This document shows, piece by piece, positions 48,557 to 59,104 of a stretch of DNA of 64,000 bases. A program made the translations under genes and the position numbers. Within the stretch, counting starts at the first letter, position 1, and each line of letters begins with the position of its first letter. The DNA comes from Symsagittifera roscoffensis (lineage: Eukaryota > Xenacoelomorpha > Acoela > Convolutidae). The DNA lies in assembly GCF_963678635.1 (NCBI RefSeq), contig NC_087065.1:5977209-6041208 (forward strand), written 5' to 3'. The notes under the pieces are model-generated. The model searched no databases. It was not told the origin of the DNA and worked only from the letters and a program-made list of their open reading frames with translations.

Positions 48557-49052
48557 TGAAAGCTAGTCTAATCTCCTTGAAACAAATCATGAAAGTAAAT
48601 GGACATTTGTGCAAGTGAATTGACATCAAAAGCAGTTTCTTTTTTCAAATGTTTCGATTCCCATACTAGGGGACGCTTTTGAGATACTTTACTAAAATTC
48701 ACTCAATTCATTTTTGCTGGAAGTGGACTAAAAAGTGAATATTTTTTACCCAAGGCAATTTCGATTTTCTGTTATGAGAAAGAAAAGAATTTTGCGCCCT
48801 TATCTTCTTCACCTTAAAGCCAAACCAATTTAATGTTGATTTCTTCTTCAATTTATGAACCGATTAAGTCCATGTTTTTTTGCTTCGATTTAAATTTTTA
48901 CAAACATTTAATTTCTTCGATTTTCAGCTAAAAACCTCTAATCGGAACAAAATTCTTCTTTGTTTTCACAGTGTGTTACTTTCACGGTTAAAAGAAACCA
49001 TGGCTTGCTTTACTTTCGAACAAAACTCCTAAATCTTCCGTTGGGAGTTGCA

Positions 49053-49059
49053 CACTCCT

Positions 49060-49093
<34 letters not shown>

Positions 49094-49126
49094 ACCGAAC
49101 GCGCTAGCCGATTGCACCACAAGAGC
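49053..49126 (-). tRNA. tRNA-Asn(GTT), near-consensus, T3 trailer
   Basis: As the copy at 48483 plus C72 to T (G-U at 1-72). Confidence 0.72.
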
Positions 49127-49622
49127 TGAAAGCTAGTCTAATCTCCTTGAAACAAATCATGAAAGTAAATGGACATTTGTGCAAGTGAATTGACATCAAA
49201 AGCAGTTTCTTTTTTCAAATGTTTCGATTCCCATACTAGGGGACGCTTTTGAGATACTTTACTAAAATTCACTCAATTCATTTTTGCTGGAAGTGGACTA
49301 AAAAGTGAATATTTTTTACCCAAGGCAATTTCGATTTTCTGTTATGAGAAAGAAAAGAATTTTGCGCCCTTATCTTCTTCACCTTAAAGCCAAACCAATT
49401 TAATGTTGATTTCTTCTTCAATTTATGAACCGATTAAGTCCATGTTTTTTTGCTTCGATTTAAATTTTTACAAACATTTAATTTCTTCGATTTTCAGCTA
49501 AAAACCTCTAATCGGAACAAAATTCTTCTTTGTTTTCACAGTGTGTTACTTTCACGGTTAAAAGAAACCATGGCTTGCTTTACTTTCGAACAAAACTCCT
49601 AAATCTTCCGTTGGGAGTTGCA

Positions 49623-49629
49623 CACTCCT

Positions 49630-49663
<34 letters not shown>

Positions 49664-49696
49664 ACCGAACGCGCTAGCCGATTGCACCACAAGAGC
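49623..49696 (-). tRNA. tRNA-Asn(GTT), near-consensus, T3 trailer
   Basis: Identical body to the copy at 49053. Confidence 0.72.
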
Positions 49697-50176
49697 TGAA
49701 AGCTAGTCTAATCTCCTTGAAACAAATCATGAAAGTAAATGGACATTTGTGCAAGTGAATTGACATCAAAAGCAGTTTCTTTTTTCAAATGTTTCGATTC
49801 CCATACTAGGGGACGATTTTGAGATACTTATCTAAAATTCACTCAATTCATTTTTGCTGGAAGTGGACTAAAAAGTGAATATTTTTTACCCAAGGCAATT
49901 TCGATTTTCTGTTATGAGAAAGAAAAGAATTTTGCGCCCTTATCTTCTTCACCTTAAAACCAAACCAATTTAATGTTGATTTCTTCTTCAATTTATGAAC
50001 CGATTAAGTCCATGTTTTTTTGCTTCGATTTAAATTTTTACAAACATTTAATTTCTTCGATTTTCAGCTAAAAACCTCAAATCGCAACAAAACTCTTCTT
50101 TGTTTTCACGGTTTAAACAAACAGTAGCTTGCTTTCTTTGGGAAAAAAATGCATAATTATTCCTTTCGCAGCTGTA

Positions 50177-50250
50177 CGCTCATGGGTGGGCTTGAACCAC
50201 CAACCTTTCAGTTAACAGCCAAACGCGCTAGCCGATTGAGCCACAAGAGC
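50177..50250 (-). pseudogene. tRNA-Asn(GTT)-like, mildly damaged
   Basis: 5-68 is T-T and 12-23 is T-C. The anticodon stem keeps pairing through two G-U pairs (29-41 and 30-40). Confidence 0.58.
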
Positions 50251-50744
50251 TGAAAGTTTGTCTAATTTCCTTAAAATTATTCATGTAAGTAAATTGATAT
50301 ATGTGCAGGTGAATTGACATCAAAAACAGTTTCTTTTTTTAAATGTTTCGCTTCCCATACTAGGGGAAGATTTTGGGATATTTTACTAAAATTTTCTCAG
50401 TTCATTTTGCTGGAAGTGGACCAAAAGGTGGAAATTTTTCACCCACGGCAATTTCGATGTTCTGTTATGAGAAAGAAAAGAATTTTGGGCTCTCATCTTC
50501 TTCACCTTATAACTAAACCAATTTTATGTTGATTTTTTTTCAATTTATGAATAGATTAAATCCATGAATTTTTTTTTCGATTTAAGTTTTTACAAATATT
50601 TAAATTCTTCGAAATTCATCCAAAAACCTCTTATCGCAATAAAACTCTTCTTTGTTTTCTCAATCTGTTACTTTCACGGTTAAAACAAACAATAGCTGGC
50701 TTTAATTTGTGACGAAACGCCTAAATTTTCCGTTAGAAGTTCCA

Positions 50745-50751
50745 CGCTCCT

Positions 50752-50785
<34 letters not shown>

Positions 50786-50818
50786 ACCGAACGCGCTAGC
50801 CGATTGCACCACAAGAGC
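50745..50818 (-). tRNA. tRNA-Asn(GTT), near-consensus
   Basis: C32 to T and C11 to T, as the copy at 48483. Confidence 0.76.
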
Positions 50819-51313
50819 TGAAAGCTAGTCTAATCTCCTTGAAACAAATCATGAAAGTAAATGGACATTTGTGCAAGTGAATTGACATCAAAAGCAGTTT
50901 CTTTTTTCAAATGTTTCGATTCCCATACTAGGGGACGATTTTGAGATACTTTACTAAAATTCACTCAATTCATTTTTGCTGGAAGTGGACTAAAAAGTGA
51001 ATATTTTTTACCCAAGGCAATTTCGATTTTCTGTTATGAGAAAGAAAAGAATTTTGCGCCCTTATCTTCTTCACCTTAAAACCAAACCAATTTAATGTTG
51101 ATTTCTTCTTCAATTTATGAATAGATTAAGTCCATGTTTTTTGCTTCGATTTAAATTTTTACAAACATTTAATTTCTTCGAATTTCATCCAAAAACCTCT
51201 CATCGGAACCAAACTCTTCTTTGTTTTCACAGTCTGTTACTTTCACGATTAAAACAAACAAACGCTTGCTTTCTTTGAAAAAAAAATGTATAATTATTCC
51301 TTTCGGAGTTGCA

Positions 51314-51320
51314 CGCTCCT

Positions 51321-51354
<34 letters not shown>

Positions 51355-51374
51355 ACCGATTGCGCCACAAGAGC
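51314..51374 (-). pseudogene. 61-nt tRNA remnant with 13-nt internal deletion
   Basis: Fifth copy of this deletion type, 26 kb from the others; B box intact. Confidence 0.85.
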
Positions 51375-51867
51375 TGAAAATTTTTCTAATCTCCTTGAAA
51401 TCAACCATGTAAGTAAATTGACATTTGTGCAGGTGAATTGACATCAGACACAGTTTTTTTTTCAATTGTTTCGCTTCCCATACTAGATGACACGATTTTG
51501 GGATACTTTACTAAAAATTACTCAGTTCATTTTTCTGGAACTGGACCAAAAGGTGAAAATTTTTTACAGAAGGCATTTTCAATGTTCTGTTATGAGAAAG
51601 AAAAGAACTTTGGGCTCTTATCTTCTTCACCTTAAAACCAAACCAATTTATGTTGATTTTTTCCAATTTATGAATAGATTAAGTCCATGTATTTTTGCTT
51701 CGATTTAAGTTTTTACAAACATTTAATTTCTTCGAATTTCATCCAAAATTCTCTAATCGGAACAAAACTCTTCTTTGTTTTCTCAATCTGTTACTTTCAC
51801 GGTTAAAACAAACAACAGCTTGTTTTAATTTGTAACGAAACGCCTAAAAGTTCCAGTAGAAGTTGCA

Positions 51868-51879
51868 CGCTCCTGGGTA

Positions 51880-51914
<35 letters not shown>

Positions 51915-51941
51915 TGCGCTAGCCGATTGCGCCACAAGAGC
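51868..51941 (-). tRNA. tRNA-Asn(GTT), near-consensus, T4 trailer
   Basis: T62 and A26, like the other T4-trailer copies. Confidence 0.8.
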
Positions 51942-52433
51942 TGAAAGAATGCCTAATCTCCTTGAAACCAATCATGTCAGTAAATGACATTTGCGCAGGT
52001 GAAACGACATCAAAAGCAGTTTCTTGTTCCAAATGTTTCGCTTCCCATGCCAGGGGAAGATTTTGAGATACTTTACAAAAATTTACTCAATTCTTTATGC
52101 TGGAATAGGACCATAAAGTGAAAACTTTTCACCAACGGCATTTTCGATGTTCTGTTATGAGAAAAAAAAAGAATTTCGGGCTCTTATCTTCTTCACATTA
52201 AAACCAAACCAATTTATGTTGATTTTTTCCAATTTATGAATAGATTAAGTCCATGTATTTTTGCTTCGATTTAAGTTTTTACAAACATTTAATTTCTTCG
52301 AATTTCATCCAAAAACCTCTAATCGGAACAAAATTCTTCTTTGTTTTCACAGTGTGTTACTTTCACGGTTAAAAGAAACCATGGCTTGCTTTACTTTCGA
52401 ACAAAACTCCTAAATCTTCCGTTGGGAGTTGCA

Positions 52434-52507
52434 CGCTCCTGGGTGGGCTTGAACCACCAACCTTTCGTTTATCAGCCGAACTCGCTAGCCGAAAGAACCA
52501 TAAGAAC
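52434..52507 (-). pseudogene. tRNA-like with loop GAT, decayed
   Basis: Loop CTGATAA would give anticodon GAT, but 31-39 is open. The D arm is damaged, and the acceptor 5' strand has also changed (G1 kept, position 2 T, 7 A). Best read as decay. Confidence 0.75.
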
Positions 52508-53000
52508 TGCAAGTTTGTCTAATCTCCTCAAAATTAATCATGTAATTAAATTGACATTTGTGCAGGTGAATTGACATCAAAAACAGTTTCTTTTTTCAAA
52601 TGTTTCGCTTCCCATACTACGGGAAGATTTTGAGATACTTTACTAAAAATTACTCAATTCATTATGCTGGAAGTGGACCATAAAATGAAAATTTTTCACC
52701 CACGGCATTTTCGATGTTCTGTTATGAGGAAAAAAAAGAATTTCGGGCTCTTATCTTCTTCACCTTAAAACCAAACCAATTTATATTGATTTTTTCCAAT
52801 TTATGAATAGATTAAGTCCATGTATTTTTGCTTCGATTTAAGTTTTTACAAACATTTAATTTCTTCGAATTTCATCCAAAAACCTCTAATCGGAACAAAA
52901 CTCTCCTTTGTTTTCACAGTGTGTTACTTTCACGGTTAAAAGAAACCATGGCTTGCTTTACTTTCGAACAAAACTCCTAAATCTTCCGTTGGGAGTTGCA

Positions 53001-53074
53001 CGCTCCTGGGTGTGCTTGAACCACCAACCTTTCAATTAACAGCCGAACTCGCTAGCCGAATGAACCACAAGAGC
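53001..53074 (-). pseudogene. tRNA-Asn(GTT)-like, multiply damaged
   Basis: C61 to A breaks the T stem and B box; C25 to A and G12 to T break the D stem; 39 and 40 are T (wobbles). T3 trailer. Confidence 0.72.
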
Positions 53075-53563
53075 TGCAAGTTTGTCTTTTCTCCTTAAAA
53101 TTAATCATGTAATTAAATTGAAATTTGTGCAGGTGAATTGACATCAAAAACAGTTTCTTTTTTCAAATGTTTCGCTTCCCATACTAGGGGAAGATTTTGG
53201 AATATTTCACTAAAACTTTCTCAGTTTATTTTGCTGGAAGTGGACCAAAAGGTGAAGTTTTTTACGCCAGGCAATTTCGATGTTCTGTTATGAGATAAAA
53301 AAATTTTGGGCTCTTATATTCTTTACCTTAAAATCAAACCAATTTTATGTTGATTTTTTTTTCAATTTATGAGTAGATCATGTAATATTTTTTTTGCTGC
53401 GATTAAATTTTTACTAACATTAAATTTCTTTGATTTTCATCCGAAATCCTCTAATCGGGACAAAACTTTTCTTTGTTTCACAGTCTGTTACTTTCGCGGT
53501 TAAAACAAACAAAAGCTTGCTTTCTTTGGAACAAAATGCATAATTATACTGTTCGGAGTTGCA

Positions 53564-53637
53564 CGCTCTTGAGTGAGCTTGAACCACCAACCTCTCGGTT
53601 AACTGCCTATCGCGCTAGCCGATTGCGCCACATGAGC
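53564..53637 (-). pseudogene. tRNA-Asn-like, T33 lost
   Basis: The universal T33 is A. Anticodon-stem pairs 27-43 and 29-41 and acceptor pair 5-68 are lost. 65 and 61 are T (wobbles). Confidence 0.8.
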
Positions 53638-54127
53638 TAAACGTATGTCGAATCTCCTTGAAACCAATCATGTAAGGAAATGGACATTTGTGCAGGTGAA
53701 TTGACATCAAAAACAGTTTCTTTTTTCAAATGTTTCGCTTCCCATACTAGGGGACGATTTTGATATACTTTACTAAAATTTACTCAGTTCATTTAGCTGG
53801 AAGCGGACCAAATGGTGAAAATTTTTTACGCAAGGCATTTTCGATGTTCTGTTATGAGAAAGAAAAGTATTTTGGGCTCTTATTTTCTTCACCTTAAAAC
53901 CAAACCAATTTATGTTGATTTTTTCCGATTTATGAATAGATTAAGTCCATGTATTTTTCTTCAATTTAAGTTTTTACAAAGATTTAATTTCTTCGAATTT
54001 CATCCAAAAACCTCTAATCGGAACAAAACTCTTCTTTGTTTTCACATTCTGTTACTTTCACGGTTAAAACAAACAGTAGCTTGCTTTCTTTGGAAAAAAA
54101 TGCATAATTATTCCTTTCTCAGCTGTA

Positions 54128-54136
54128 CGCTCATGA

Positions 54137-54171
<35 letters not shown>

Positions 54172-54201
54172 AAACGCGCTAGCCGATTGAACCACAACAG
54201 C
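54128..54201 (-). pseudogene. tRNA-Asn(GTT)-like, acceptor damaged
   Basis: 4-69 is G-G and 5-68 is T-T; G12 to T; 29-41 wobble. Confidence 0.7.
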
Positions 54202-54696
54202 TGAAAGTTTGTCTAATCTCCTTAAAATTAATCATGTAAAAAAATTGACATTTGTGCAGGTGAATTGACATCCAAAACAGTTTCTCTTTTCAAATGTTTC
54301 GCTTCCCATACTAGGGGAAGATTTTGGGATATTTTACTAAAATTTTCTCAGTTCATTTTGCTGGAAGTGGACCAAAAGGTGAAAATTTTTTACGCAAGGC
54401 AATTTCGATGTTCTGTTATGAGAAAGAAAAGAATTTTGGGCTCTCATCTTCTTCACCTTAAAACCAAACCAATTTTATGTTGATTTTTTTTCCAATTTAT
54501 GAATAGATTAAGTCCATGTATTTTTGCTTCGATTTAAGTTTTTAAAAACATTTAATTTCTTCAAATTTCATCCAAAAACCTCTAATCGGAACAAAACTCT
54601 TCTTTGTTTTCTCAGTCTGTTACTTTCACGGTTAAAACAAACAACAGCTGGTTTTAATTTGTAACGAAACGCCTAAACGTTCCAGTAGAAGTTGCA

Positions 54697-54770
54697 CGCT
54701 CCTGGGTAGGCTTGAACCACTAACCTTTCGGATAACAGCCGAATGCGCGAGCCGATTGCGCCACAAGAGC
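54697..54770 (-). tRNA. tRNA-Asn(GTT), mildly damaged, T4 trailer
   Basis: A38 to T, A21 to C, G49 to A (T-stem end pair lost), plus the T4-family T62 and A26. Confidence 0.55.
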
Positions 54771-55258
54771 TGAAAGAATGCCTAATCTCCTTGAAACCAA
54801 TCATGTAAGTAAATGACATTTGTGCAGGTGAATTGACATCAAAAACAGTTTCTTTTTTCAAATGTTTCGCTTCTCATACTAGGGGAAGATTTTGGGATAT
54901 TTTACTAAAATTTTCTCAGTTCATTTTGCTGGAAGTGGACCAAAAGGTGAAATTTTTTTACGCCAAGCAATTTCGATGTTCTGTTATGAGAAAAAGAATT
55001 TTGGGCTCTTATATTCTTTACCTTAAAATCAAACCAATTTTATGTTGATTTTTTTTTCAATTTATGAACAGATCATGTAATATTTTTTTTGCTTCGATTA
55101 AATTTTTACTAACATTAAATTTCTTTGATTTTCATGCGAAATCTTCTAATCGGGACAAAACTTTTCTTTGTTTCACAGTCTTTTACTTTCGCGGTTAAAA
55201 CAAACAAAAGCTTGCTTTCTTTGCAACAAAATGCATAATTATACTGTTCGGAGTTGCA

Positions 55259-55332
55259 CGCTCTTGAGTGAGCTTGACCCACCAACCTTTCGGTTAACAG
55301 CCTATCGCGCTAGCCGATTGCGCCACATGAGC
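55259..55332 (-). pseudogene. tRNA-Asn(GTT)-like, damaged; last copy
   Basis: Related to the copy at 53564 but keeps T33. T54 to G, anticodon-stem and 5-68 mismatches. The following unit is cut by the LTR element before its own tRNA. Confidence 0.72.
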
Positions 55333-55772
55333 TAAATGTATGTCGAATCTCCTTGAAACCAATCATGTAAGGAAATGGACATTTGTGCAGGTGAATTGAC
55401 ATCAAAAACAGTTTCTTTTTTCAAATGTTTCGCTTCCCATACTAGGGGACGATTTTGATATACTTTACTAAAATTTACTCAGTTCATTTTGCTGGAAACG
55501 GACCAAATGGTAAACATTTTTTACGCAAGGCATTTTCGATGTTCTGTTATGAGAAAGAAAAAAATTTTGGGCTCTTATCTTCTTCACCTTAAAACCAAAC
55601 CAATTTATGTTGATTTTTTCCAATTTATGAATAGATTAAGTCCATGTATTTTTCTTCGATTTAGGTTTTTACAAACATTTAATTTCTTCCAATTTCATCC
55701 AAAAACCTCTAATTGGAACAAAACTCTTCTTTGTTTTCACAGTGTGTTACTTTCACGGTTAAAAGAAACCAT

Positions 55773-56245
55773 TGTGCGCCTCAATCTCCACGGATTGTAA
55801 AAATATCGGGTTTCAACAATTTAATTCGATCATTTTATCGGCAAAATAACTCGGTAACAATAATACTCAATTTATCGGTAAGAATGATATTTTTACCAAA
55901 CTTTTGTATTGTTAACATCGGTCACATCGGCACAAAAAACTCCATAACTCAAAGCAAGCTGCAAAAATGGCCAGTATTTGTCCTTGAGACAAATTGCTCT
56001 TTTTAAAGGTCAGCCTTAATCAAGGCTGAACCAAATTAGAGCGAAAAGACGGTTAAAATCGGTTTTGGGGGGATCGAACCTGGTTACGGAGCATCCCATC
56101 AAGTTCGGTGCATATTCGAGTTCTAGAAAGGAAATGACCTAGTCGGGATTCAAACCGGCGCCGAACCCGCCGGGACGCACCATGTATACGCTTGGCTACT
56201 GTCCCTGTATGCATTTACTTTTATATGCATTTATACTCTCGCACA
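55773..56245 (-). repeat. Probable 3' LTR of the BEL/Pao element
   Basis: The array sequence stops exactly where TGTGCG begins. On the minus strand the segment runs from TGTGCG (56240-56245) to CGCACA (55773-55778), giving the TG...CA ends and 6-bp inverted termini usual for LTRs. TATAAA-like sequence lies near its 5' end. It contains a hairpin CAGCCTT/AAGGCTG (56011-56028) and a tRNA-like segment. The left boundary is firm because the array breaks there. The right boundary is weaker, because a 32-bp duplication crosses it and the partner LTR is out of view. Confidence 0.55.
56070..56213 (-). other. tRNA-like segment with two B-box-like motifs (possible SINE head)
   Basis: The minus strand reads a TAGCCAAGCG A-box-like motif, then GGTTTGAATCC about 43 nt on, and a second B-box-like GGTTCGATCC at about 56087-56096. 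The acceptor strands do not pair, so it is not a working tRNA gene. It may be the tRNA-derived head of a SINE caught in the LTR, or a coincidental promoter-like region of the LTR itself. Confidence 0.35.
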
Positions 56246-56268
56246 TTTACGTTTATATGCATTTGTAC
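56212..56268. repeat. 32-bp direct duplication at LTR/internal junction
   Basis: A block beginning CATTTAC and continuing TTTATATGCATTT occurs at 56212 and again at 56244, offset 32 bp. It lies just past the integrase stop codon. Confidence 0.75.
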
Positions 56269-56275
56269 TATTGTT

Positions 56276-58597
56276 TTATATTTGCGCTGCAACATCCTCC
56301 ACCCCTAAACAAGGAAGAACGGGAGCGAGCTTTACGGTCGGGCGGGTCAGTTCGCTCGTAACGGTCTTTATGTCGGCGGATCGCGCGCATCCGTCGTTGC
56401 CGTAGTGTAGTTTAGCAATACGGGCGAGTGGGTAATGCCCACGTGGGCTGTCGGGTTCGACTACCCAAACCAAGTCGCCGGTTTTCAGTGTGACATCCGA
56501 ATCATTATGCCACTTTGCTCTCTTGTTGAGAGATGGTACATATTCACGCAGCCAGCGTGACCAAACTGCGTTAGCGTACGATTGTGCTCTGGCGTAACGC
56601 TTTTTATGATCAAAGTTATCTTCGAAACTTAACGACGGGAAGCTAGCTGCGCTGTGACCGAGAATGAAGTGATTCGGGGTGAGTGCCTCTAGGTCGTGCG
56701 GATCGGAACTGACCGGAGTGATCGGTCTTGCGTTAAGTAATTGTTCAACTAGGCAGAGCGTTGTTCCTAGAACTTCCTCAGTTAATCTCCTGCTGCCTAA
56801 TATGTCGTACAACACTCGCTTAACACTTCTCACTAGCCGCTCCCAGGCGCCACCGTGATGAGGGGCACTGGGCGGGTTAAACTTCCACTTAATGCCTTTG
56901 TGGACGAAAACGGCCGGGGCGACTTTGTTCCAATTTTGGACACAGGATAGGAGCTCCTTTTGAGCACCAACAAAATTCGTGCCATTGTCCGAAAGAATGG
57001 TTTTGGGGGTACCTCGCCTTGCAATAAATCGCTCTACGCCCATGACGCAGGAACTAGTATCGAGAGATGGAACCAACTCGATGTGAACTGCTCGAGTCGT
57101 GAGGCAGGTAAATAGGAAACCCCATCTCTTTTCGGTACTTCGGCGTATTGGCACTTGAAACGGGCCAAAGTAATCAACACCTGTGTCGGAGAAGGGAGGC
57201 TGCTTGTAACCCAGTCTTTCAATCGGTAGGTCAGACATAATGGGCACAACTGTTTTTGCTTTGCGCTTACGGCATGTTATGCAAGTATTGTCGATGTTCC
57301 CAAGTAACCAGCGCAACTTCAGAACAATGTATTTCAACTGAACGACAGCACGCATGTAATCCAACCCCTGATGTGCATGTTGAAAGTGCATATGCCTAAT
57401 CAACATATGAGCAACTCGGTGTCGACCATCCAGTATTATTGGATGTTTGCTATCAAAGTCGGTATCAACAAGACGGCTGATACGTCCAGTTGAACGCAGG
57501 ATGCCAGCTGGGCCGATGAACGGAGAATATTTAGCAATCCGACTTTTCTTTGTTATCAGTTTATCGGACTGAAGTATTTTCACTTCGGCAGGAAATGATT
57601 TGGACTGAGCGACATAAATGAGCTTCTGCTCGGCAATATCTAACTCGGACGGGTCGGTTATTTCCAGCGTTTTTGTACGGAAGTGTTTATGCGATGGTAG
57701 CACACGAAGCATAAATGCTAAAACACGTTTGTACTTTACAATTGAGCTGAATTTATCCCAATTTTTAAACAGACGGATCGACGGCGCTTTCTCAGATGAA
57801 GCATCAACAACAAACGTAGATGCAGTCTCAAGGCATGTATCAATGTCACAGAGTGGGCCTTTTAATTGGATCTTTTTGATGACATCAGTGTTCGGCTTGA
57901 ATGGCCAATCACATGTCCTCAATATACTAGGACCTCTAACCCAGCTGCTATCCTTGAGGGCTTCCGAAGAAATCCCTCGTGTGCCGGTATCAGCTGGGTT
58001 ATCACCACTGAGTACATGATTCCATTGATCAATGGTGGTAGACTCCAAGATTTCACCAGTGCGGTTTCCAACAAACACAGGAAGTTTGTTGCACGAGTTA
58101 AGCCACTGGAGAACGGTGGTAGAATCAGTCCACATGAATACATTGCTTACTTTGAAAGTAAGCGCTTTCAATATCTCTTCTTTGAGTCGAGTCGCAAGCA
58201 GAGCAGCCTGAAGCTCTAACTTGGGAATGGAGAGCATCTTCATAGGCGCTACACGGGCTTTCCCAAATACAAAAGCTAACTCGGTCTTTTGCGATTTAGC
58301 AAGTCGGGCTCGGAGAAACGATACGGCGCAAAAAACGTCCTGCGAACTATCACCGAACGTGTGAAGTTCACAGCGGTCGAACGGTTTGGTAAAGTAGCTA
58401 CGAGGTATCGTCAGAGTACCTAATAGCGGAAGTCCTGAGTGCCAATCTAGAAATTGTTGTTTAATTTCCTCTGGGAGATCATCATCCCACTCTTGACCAC
58501 TGATTCTCCATATGTCTTTTAGTAAAAGGCGCGCTTTCACAGTATATGGAGCTACCAGTCCTATTGGATCAAAAACTGAGGAAACAAAACTCAACAC
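56276..58597 (-). CDS. BEL/Pao pol: Pao segment, RNase H, integrase
   Basis: 773 codons, in the same frame as the RT piece upstream and separated from it by a TGA, so it is the C-terminal part of a polyprotein and not a separate gene; it opens at a GTG with no true start. Residues 1-75 are the conserved Pao segment (SVFDPIGLVAP). RNase H-like acidic residues are D83, E128, D158 and D203. An integrase zinc site has H397/H402-type histidines and C439/C442. The integrase core shows D475 (GVDYFGP), D537 (SDNGTNF) and E586 (GGAWERL). The last 130 residues are the conserved tail with a KTGDLVWV motif. Catalytic residues are all present; the lesion lies upstream. Confidence 0.9.
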   Translation of the reverse strand: MLSFVSSVFDPIGLVAPYTVKARLLLKDIWRISGQEWDDDLPEEIKQQFLDWHSGLPLLGTLTIPRSYFTKPFDRCELHTFGDSSQDVFCAVSFLRARLAKSQKTELAFVFGKARVAPMKMLSIPKLELQAALLATRLKEEILKALTFKVSNVFMWTDSTTVLQWLNSCNKLPVFVGNRTGEILESTTIDQWNHVLSGDNPADTGTRGISSEALKDSSWVRGPSILRTCDWPFKPNTDVIKKIQLKGPLCDIDTCLETASTFVVDASSEKAPSIRLFKNWDKFSSIVKYKRVLAFMLRVLPSHKHFRTKTLEITDPSELDIAEQKLIYVAQSKSFPAEVKILQSDKLITKKSRIAKYSPFIGPAGILRSTGRISRLVDTDFDSKHPIILDGRHRVAHMLIRHMHFQHAHQGLDYMRAVVQLKYIVLKLRWLLGNIDNTCITCRKRKAKTVVPIMSDLPIERLGYKQPPFSDTGVDYFGPFQVPIRRSTEKRWGFLFTCLTTRAVHIELVPSLDTSSCVMGVERFIARRGTPKTILSDNGTNFVGAQKELLSCVQNWNKVAPAVFVHKGIKWKFNPPSAPHHGGAWERLVRSVKRVLYDILGSRRLTEEVLGTTLCLVEQLLNARPITPVSSDPHDLEALTPNHFILGHSAASFPSLSFEDNFDHKKRYARAQSYANAVWSRWLREYVPSLNKRAKWHNDSDVTLKTGDLVWVVEPDSPRGHYPLARIAKLHYGNDGCARSADIKTVTSELTRPTVKLAPVLPCLGVEDVAAQI

Positions 58598-58627
58598 GGT
58601 GCGTTGAGTAATTGCTTTATCTAGTGG

Positions 58628-59104
58628 TCAATCAACACCTCTACTTACTACTAGGGTATCTTTTACATGATCCCACCTGAGACCAAGAACATGCGACGAT
58701 TGGTCTGGACTCTTACAAATATCCTTAACTGACGGGTTGGACTCACGGTTGTCCGGATTAAGAGCGGTTGTAACTTCGGGTACATTGCTAACAAACTTTG
58801 TCAGGTTAAACCCACCGAATTTGAGCATTGCGACTAAGTCTTTACTTAGGCTAAGAGCGTCAGCGGTATTTTCGAACGAGTCAAGATAGTCGTCCATGTA
58901 AAACTTCTGGACAACGGCTGAAGCGGCTTCGGGGTATTCAGCTTGATTATCAGAAGCAGTTTTTTGTAGCGCGAAATTCGCACAAGTTGGCGAATCACGA
59001 GCGCCAAAAATATGACGGGTGTATTGGTGAACCACCACACTTGAAGTGGGGTCCTCCCGCCACAAAAAAACGGAGAGACGGTTGATCTCGCGCAAGTACT
59101 CCAA
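58628..59104 (-). CDS. BEL/Pao reverse transcriptase, palm part (broken frame)
   Basis: 158 codons carrying the RT motif with catalytic YMDD (Y69-D72) and the preceding ARDSPTCANFALQ block. The genuine coding frame begins around residue 12. It reads on from the larger frame upstream, which is lost in a run of seven T (59064-59070, minus strand). It ends at a TGA (58628-58630) after which the same frame continues into the Pao segment. Both breaks look like ordinary decay of a dead copy. Confidence 0.88.
   Translation of the reverse strand: MEYLREINRLSVFLWREDPTSSVVVHQYTRHIFGARDSPTCANFALQKTASDNQAEYPEAASAVVQKFYMDDYLDSFENTADALSLSKDLVAMLKFGGFNLTKFVSNVPEVTTALNPDNRESNPSVKDICKSPDQSSHVLGLRWDHVKDTLVVSRGVD

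Larger units (their letters stand above)
48483..50176. repeat. 570-bp near-identical triplet of units
   Basis: Copies at 48483, 49053 and 49623 are spaced exactly 570 bp with almost identical spacers. Confidence 0.8.
9863..55772 (-). repeat. tRNA-Asn tandem array, main arm
   Basis: Eighty further tRNA-like copies, nearly all spaced 554-574 bp. Exceptions are four 683-684 bp units carrying an extra partial duplication, two 714-715 bp units carrying a tRNA-less half unit, and two 534 bp units. Spacer blocks recur with roughly 85-98 percent identity by eye. Within a spacer I see no second RNA gene and no protein gene. The last unit is cut at 55772 by an LTR element, so the array may continue to the right of the window. 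Confidence 0.95.

Noticed and set aside
52434-52507. An Ile-type GAT anticodon switch
   Set aside because: The same copy has an open anticodon stem, a damaged D arm and changed acceptor bases, so the loop change is best read as decay.
1-55772. CRISPR-like regular spacing
   Set aside because: The repeats are whole 565-bp units with diverged spacers in eukaryotic DNA. There are no short repeats with unique spacers and no cas genes.
57618-58219. Plus-strand ORFs of 117-133 codons over the integrase/RNase H region, and others over gag
   Set aside because: They are antisense shadows of the well-supported pol frame, with no domain features.
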